9,995 nt of DNA from assembly GCA_947598345.1 (NCBI GenBank), contig CANQFF010000037.1:1-9995 (forward strand), given 5' to 3'. The translations under genes were made by a program, and so were the position numbers. The notes under the pieces are model-generated. The model did no database searches. It was not told the origin of the DNA and saw nothing but the letters and a program-made list of their open reading frames with translations. Numbering within the stretch: position 1 is the first letter of the stretch; the number at the start of each line of letters is the position of its first letter. Shown here one piece after another: positions 7,066-9,995 of the stretch. This DNA comes from an uncultured Bacilli bacterium. GTDB lineage: Bacteria > Bacillota_I > Bacilli_A > RF39 > UBA660.

Positions 7066-8628
7066 CTATTTTAATATATACTCATAATTAGAACCCCTTA
7101 TATTAAATATTAACTTAATACTATCTGCTTTCGCTATATCAGAGTTCACACCTATATAAACATATCCATCTTTTAACTTTTTACTATTAACCTCTTCAAA
7201 GCCACCTCTTTGATAATATCCATTAGAACCAATAGTATACTCAATAGCACCAAACCTCGAAAAGAAATCATAAAATTTTTTAATTCTTAAATCGCTATTA
7301 TCTTCAAACTCAACACTTAATTTAAGCAAATACTTATCATAATTTTTATCAAAAGATGCTTTTAAATACTCAATCGATTTCATACAATCATCATCTCTAA
7401 AGCAATAATTGTACTCAATCGTAAATTTATCTTTTATATCATAATTATTTATCTTAAACTTAATATCACCCAAACTATTTTCAAAAGATATTTCTTCTTT
7501 CATATTCTTTTTAATAGTAAACTGTCTTTCTTCTACTTCTACAGGATTTAATTTTATATCTATATTATTTCCTTTGTCGCTATATCTTAAAAACATTTCA
7601 CTTTCTATATACTTCTCTGCTACTTCATAAACAAATAAATAATTATTAAACTCAGGTAAAAGAATAGATTCATTATATGTAGTTCCGATATCTACTAAAT
7701 CAGAAGAATACTTAGTAGTAGGTTTAAATATAAATTCACCTATCTTTAAACTAAAATCCTTATTATATAATGAATTACTAGATAAAGGAGATTGCATTCT
7801 TGTATTTACTACAACTAAATAATCATCAGTTAATTTTCTTCCCCTATAATCGGTAGTTAAAATTAAAGTTTCATCAACCCCGAATGAAAAAGTACTCGCT
7901 TGATAAACTTGTCCTTCTACATTAACTTTATTACTTATATTTATTATAAATAAAACGATTATTACTACAATTGTTAGAAAAACTCCAGCTACAATATTTA
8001 CTAAGAATTTATGTTCTGCATATGAATATTTTAGATATCTCCATCTTTTATTTCTTTTCCTTTTAGATTCATCTAAATCCAAGTCTAAAGCTATTTCTAT
8101 TTCTTCTTTATCTGACTCACTTATATCTAATTTTAATACCTCTGAATCAAAATTAAATTTTTTGAAATTAACTCCCATTCCCCTAACAATTAAAAATACA
8201 AAAGCAACACTTTGAATCATTATACTAATAAGAGTTATATCGTGTAAAAGTTTTGCAGTTCTAATAGAAACTGTAACTACTTCTATTTGCTTAATAAAAT
8301 TAGAAATATAAATATTTATTATTAAAACTACTATAAAAGAAAATATATTAACAATATAAAACCTAATAGGTTTTTTCTTATTAAACATAACACCTAATAT
8401 AAGTAACGAAAAAATTATTACTATTAAAGGAATGATATACAATAGAGGACTTATTAAACTATTTGATATACCATCTGTCTTAATTGCTGATGTTGAATAT
8501 ATATATTTATTTAAAAATGTTAATATATTATTGTCCAAATAAATTAAATAAGCAATTACCAATCCTAACAAAATATGAATTGGTTTAAACATTTTTATAA
8601 AAAATGCATAAGGTTTTCTTAAAATCAT
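7066..8628 (-). CDS. Five-TM membrane protein with a large outer domain, unknown function
   Basis: Not recognised. Seen: 520 aa. Four membrane segments (about 15-33, 58-80, 90-110, 130-150) are followed by a cytoplasmic linker of striking charge: acidic at 161-188, then basic at 189-207. A fifth membrane segment (209-231) leads to a beta-rich extracellular C-terminal domain (235-520) with two close cysteines (Cys409, Cys415) in CFRDDDC. The start is firm: ATG behind AGGAGGGGTGAT, and a good promoter lies just upstream. It is cotranscribed with the 221-aa cysteine-containing membrane protein. The architecture suggests a sensor, scaffold or exporter accessory; no enzyme motif is visible. Linkage to the Tad genes rests only on adjacency and shared strand. 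Confidence 0.8.
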   Translation of the reverse strand: MILRKPYAFFIKMFKPIHILLGLVIAYLIYLDNNILTFLNKYIYSTSAIKTDGISNSLISPLLYIIPLIVIIFSLLILGVMFNKKKPIRFYIVNIFSFIVVLIINIYISNFIKQIEVVTVSIRTAKLLHDITLISIMIQSVAFVFLIVRGMGVNFKKFNFDSEVLKLDISESDKEEIEIALDLDLDESKRKRNKRWRYLKYSYAEHKFLVNIVAGVFLTIVVIIVLFIINISNKVNVEGQVYQASTFSFGVDETLILTTDYRGRKLTDDYLVVVNTRMQSPLSSNSLYNKDFSLKIGEFIFKPTTKYSSDLVDIGTTYNESILLPEFNNYLFVYEVAEKYIESEMFLRYSDKGNNIDIKLNPVEVEERQFTIKKNMKEEISFENSLGDIKFKINNYDIKDKFTIEYNYCFRDDDCMKSIEYLKASFDKNYDKYLLKLSVEFEDNSDLRIKKFYDFFSRFGAIEYTIGSNGYYQRGGFEEVNSKKLKDGYVYIGVNSDIAKADSIKLIFNIRGSNYEYILK

Positions 8629-8651
8629 ATCACCCCTCCTATCTTAATATA

Positions 8652-8680
8652 ATTATACACTAAAGAATTTAAAAGGTCAA
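8652..8680 (-). promoter_or_regulatory. Sigma-A promoter of the two-membrane-protein operon
   Basis: TATAAT (8652-8657) lies 17 nt from TTGACC (8675-8680), five of six consensus -35 bases. The ATG at 8628 is 24 nt below the -10 with an AGGAGG ribosome binding site between them. It sits directly after the hairpin at 8698-8721. Confidence 0.85.
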
Positions 8681-8690
8681 AACATTTTTA

Positions 8691-8721
8691 CAAATTAAAA
8701 GGGAGTATGAAACTCGCCTTT
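8691..8721 (-). terminator. Bulged-hairpin intrinsic terminator
   Basis: On the minus strand AAAGG-C-GAGT pairs with ACTC-CCTTT across a 5-nt loop: nine base pairs with one bulged C, then TTTTAATTT. It would end transcription from the decayed region before the next promoter. The plus-strand side is also T-rich, so it may act in both directions. Confidence 0.55.
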
Positions 8722-9047
8722 CTTATTTTTTACATATTTCTTTATAAATTCACTAGTACAGTTAATTCCTTCTCTTTATAATCTTCATAAGTCTTATGTT
8801 CTCTATTGTAAGTTTTTATTTCTCTTATTAAAGACGGCGTTAAATAATTATATATATTGGAGATGTATAATTTTTGTTGTAATTATTATTAGATGTCTTA
8901 GTTCTTGGTATAGAGCTATTCGTTTTCAAACTAGTATATGAAATCTAAATTCCACTATCTAACCATATTATATTTACCGAATATAACATTATTAATATAA
9001 TTATCATATTCGAAATCGTTTTTAAGTATTTTCGAATATGATACCTC
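8695..9047 (-). pseudogene. Decayed gene remnant with repeated in-frame stops
   Basis: Not recognised. One minus-strand frame, the same as that of the 58-aa ORF upstream, reads protein-like sequence at both ends: about SYSKILKNDFEYDNYINNV just after 9047, and IREIKTYNREHKTYEDYKEKE at about 8820-8762. Between these lie TAG at 8955-8957, 8931-8933 and 8916-8918, then TAA at 8898-8900 and three in a row at 8883-8891. The frame ends at 8742. A shift by one base would continue it as CTSEFIKKYVKNKKGEFHTPF to 8695. All the stops could arise from glutamine codons by C-to-T change. A decayed gene is the simplest reading. The protein-like look was judged by eye, so chance is not excluded. Confidence 0.4.
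9003..9042. repeat. 13-bp perfect inverted repeat
   Basis: The arms ATCATATTCGAAA (9003-9015) and TTTCGAATATGAT (9030-9042) are perfectly complementary across a 14-nt loop. There is no T-run on either side, so it is not a typical terminator. On the minus strand it starts just after a GGAGG that follows the stop of the 58-aa ORF. Each arm holds the palindrome TTCGAA. Confidence 0.75.
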
Positions 9048-9224
9048 CTACAAGGATTTATTTTCTACTTTTTTTTCTAAAATTCCCTTCATAAGTTCAT
9101 TCTTTATTTTTGTTCTATTTCTTTGATATTCTTCGTATAATTTTAATCTTTCCTTTTGAGTGTGTTGCATATACTCATAATGCAACTGAAATAATGCTTT
9201 TTTTGCCTCTTCTTCATTCATCAT
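9048..9224 (-). CDS. Short charged helical ORF, possibly the 5' end of a broken gene
   Basis: Not recognised. Seen: 58 aa beginning MMNEEEAKKALFQLHYEY, rich in Glu, Lys, Gln and Tyr. It looks like one long amphipathic helix or coiled coil with no membrane segment and no cysteine. Its start is convincing: AGGTGGGG lies 4 nt upstream, and a perfect consensus promoter lies 37 nt above it. Two adjacent ATG codons are possible starts. The frame stays protein-like past its TAG (9048-9050), so it may be either a complete small protein or the N-terminal fragment of the decayed gene downstream. A GGAGG overlapping the stop has no nearby ATG. Small regulatory or DNA-binding proteins can look like this, but I see no diagnostic motif. 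Confidence 0.55.
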   Translation of the reverse strand: MMNEEEAKKALFQLHYEYMQHTQKERLKLYEEYQRNRTKIKNELMKGILEKKVENKSL

Positions 9225-9260
9225 TTATCCCCACCTATTTTAGTATCATTATACAAATAA

Positions 9261-9289
9261 ATTATATCAATCAATACCTTAGTTGTCAA
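9261..9289 (-). promoter_or_regulatory. Perfect consensus sigma-A promoter
   Basis: TATAAT (9261-9266), TGA immediately before it (extended -10), a 17-nt spacer and TTGACA (9284-9289) match consensus at all twelve core positions. The transcript would begin near 9254 and reach the 58-aa ORF after about 30 nt. Confidence 0.85.
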
Positions 9290-9382
9290 TAGAAATGAAG
9301 ATGTTATTATTTTGTAGAACTCTCATATATTGTGTTTTTTTCACATTTTATTTTATATTGAATTACAGTGTAATTTAATACC

Positions 9383-9411
9383 AAAAAAGACTTACCATTT
9401 CTAAGTCTTTC
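9383..9411 (-). terminator. Intrinsic terminator of the surface-protein gene
   Basis: On the minus strand AAAGACTTA and TAAGTCTTT form a perfect 9-bp stem around a 7-nt loop; the stem's final T bases run into TTTTTT. It lies about 48 nt past the stop codon of the surface-protein gene. Confidence 0.85.
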
Positions 9412-9458
9412 AATATAAACTCCCAAATAAGCTAATTATAAAGTGCTTTTAATTTTTA

Positions 9459-9995
9459 TTAATCTGCTGTACCATAGTTAAACTTTATATCACCAAAATT
9501 AACTGTATATGGACCATCTGCTACTTTACTATTTCCAGTTACTTGAACATTAACCATAAGAGCTTCACCTACATCAATATAATTTTCATTAATACTATTT
9601 CTAACAGTAGATATCTACTTGGACTACTGGATGCTATTCCATAAACTATTGTTAAGGCAATTCCATCACAAGCTGCCGTAACTAAAGCTGGAGTTGCATC
9701 TTTACCTGGCGCACATTCCTTATTTTCAAAAACTACACTATTTAAATATGCTTTATACTTTCCTGTATTATGAACATAAAATTGATATACTACTAACGAT
9801 GTGGAACCAGTAAAATTTGCATTTATTCCCGTTATAGTTGTTCCTTTTAATGTTTCAGAAGAACCTCCAGTTGTGGTTAGTGCTCCTTCTGTTACTGTTG
9901 TTTTATCAGTAGAAAACTTTACTCCAAAATCTGCACTACTTGGGGTTACATTTGCAGTTGACGAAATAGAAAGTGTACTAAAAAAGGCAGCTAAC
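9459..9995 (-). pseudogene. Secreted beta-rich surface protein, 5' end outside the window, frameshifted
   Basis: Seen: the window opens inside the gene, in a frame reading LAAFFSTLSISSTANVTPSS, which looks like the end of a signal peptide and the start of a mature domain. It continues through a Thr/Ser/Gly-rich region and VVYQFYVHNTGKYKAYL to about 9617, then runs into TAG at 9569. A second frame, offset by one base, opens at 9614 and reads ISTVRNSINENYIDVGEAL to a natural stop at 9459 near ADGPYTVNFGDIKF. The two together give one coherent protein, so one base is missing (or two added) near 9600-9617. Known: TasA/camelysin-type proteins share the signal peptide, an N-T-G beta-strand motif and a small beta-sandwich. 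That family label is tentative. The frameshift could be real, programmed or a sequencing error. Confidence 0.65.

Noticed and set aside
9110..9292. 60-aa plus-strand open frame
   Set aside because: The opposite strand carries a perfect promoter, ribosome binding site and ORF; the plus-strand frame has none.
9361..9375. 15-nt palindrome AATTACAGTGTAATT as an operator
   Set aside because: Seven-base arms are expected several times by chance in 10 kb this AT-rich, and it lies about 70 nt upstream of the nearest -35.
1..9995. tRNA, rRNA, CRISPR arrays, insertion sequences
   Set aside because: No cloverleaf, rRNA-like segment, regularly spaced repeat or transposase was seen on either strand by eye.

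Overview
The window is a strongly AT-rich stretch of a bacterial chromosome. The intact genes are all on the minus strand, carry strong AGGAGG/AGGTGAT-type ribosome binding sites and use the standard bacterial code (TGA ends the gene at 5914). This, together with consensus sigma-A promoters and a Tad-type pilus locus with no outer-membrane secretin, points to a monoderm, low-GC Bacillota. An uncultured gut Bacilli lineage (Erysipelotrichales/RF39-like) is a reasonable guess, but the sequence alone does not prove it.

Read in the direction of transcription (high to low coordinates), the right end holds the 3' part of a secreted beta-rich surface protein, possibly TasA/camelysin-like. It is interrupted by a frameshift and followed by a good intrinsic terminator. 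Next is a perfect consensus promoter (TTGACA-17-TATAAT) in front of a 58-codon helical ORF. The reading frame of that ORF continues past its stop for about 100 codons, interrupted by several TAG and TAA codons, and is then frameshifted. This looks like a decayed gene.

After a bulged-hairpin terminator and a new promoter come two uncharacterised membrane proteins (520 and 221 aa). They are transcriptionally coupled and probably partners. A second promoter then starts the Tad assembly genes: a short TadE-like or minor-pilin-like protein with a TTG start, a CpaB/RcpC SAF-domain protein, the CpaF/TadA secretion ATPase, and two TadB/TadC-type inner-membrane platform proteins whose reading frames touch.

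A third promoter precedes two tandem, duplicated pilin-like genes. Their 5' halves are about 96% identical over 116 nt, while their cysteine-bearing 3' halves have diverged. A terminator follows them, and overlapping it is a promoter for an 11-TM GT-C-type glycosyltransferase, a natural candidate for glycosylating the pilins.

Together the genes describe a compact monoderm Tad pilus: ATPase and platform to extrude the pilin, SAF protein and minor pilin as accessory parts, two near-identical-stem pilins, and a probable modifying enzyme. No prepilin peptidase (TadV/CpaA), CpaE/TadZ or secretin is present in the window.
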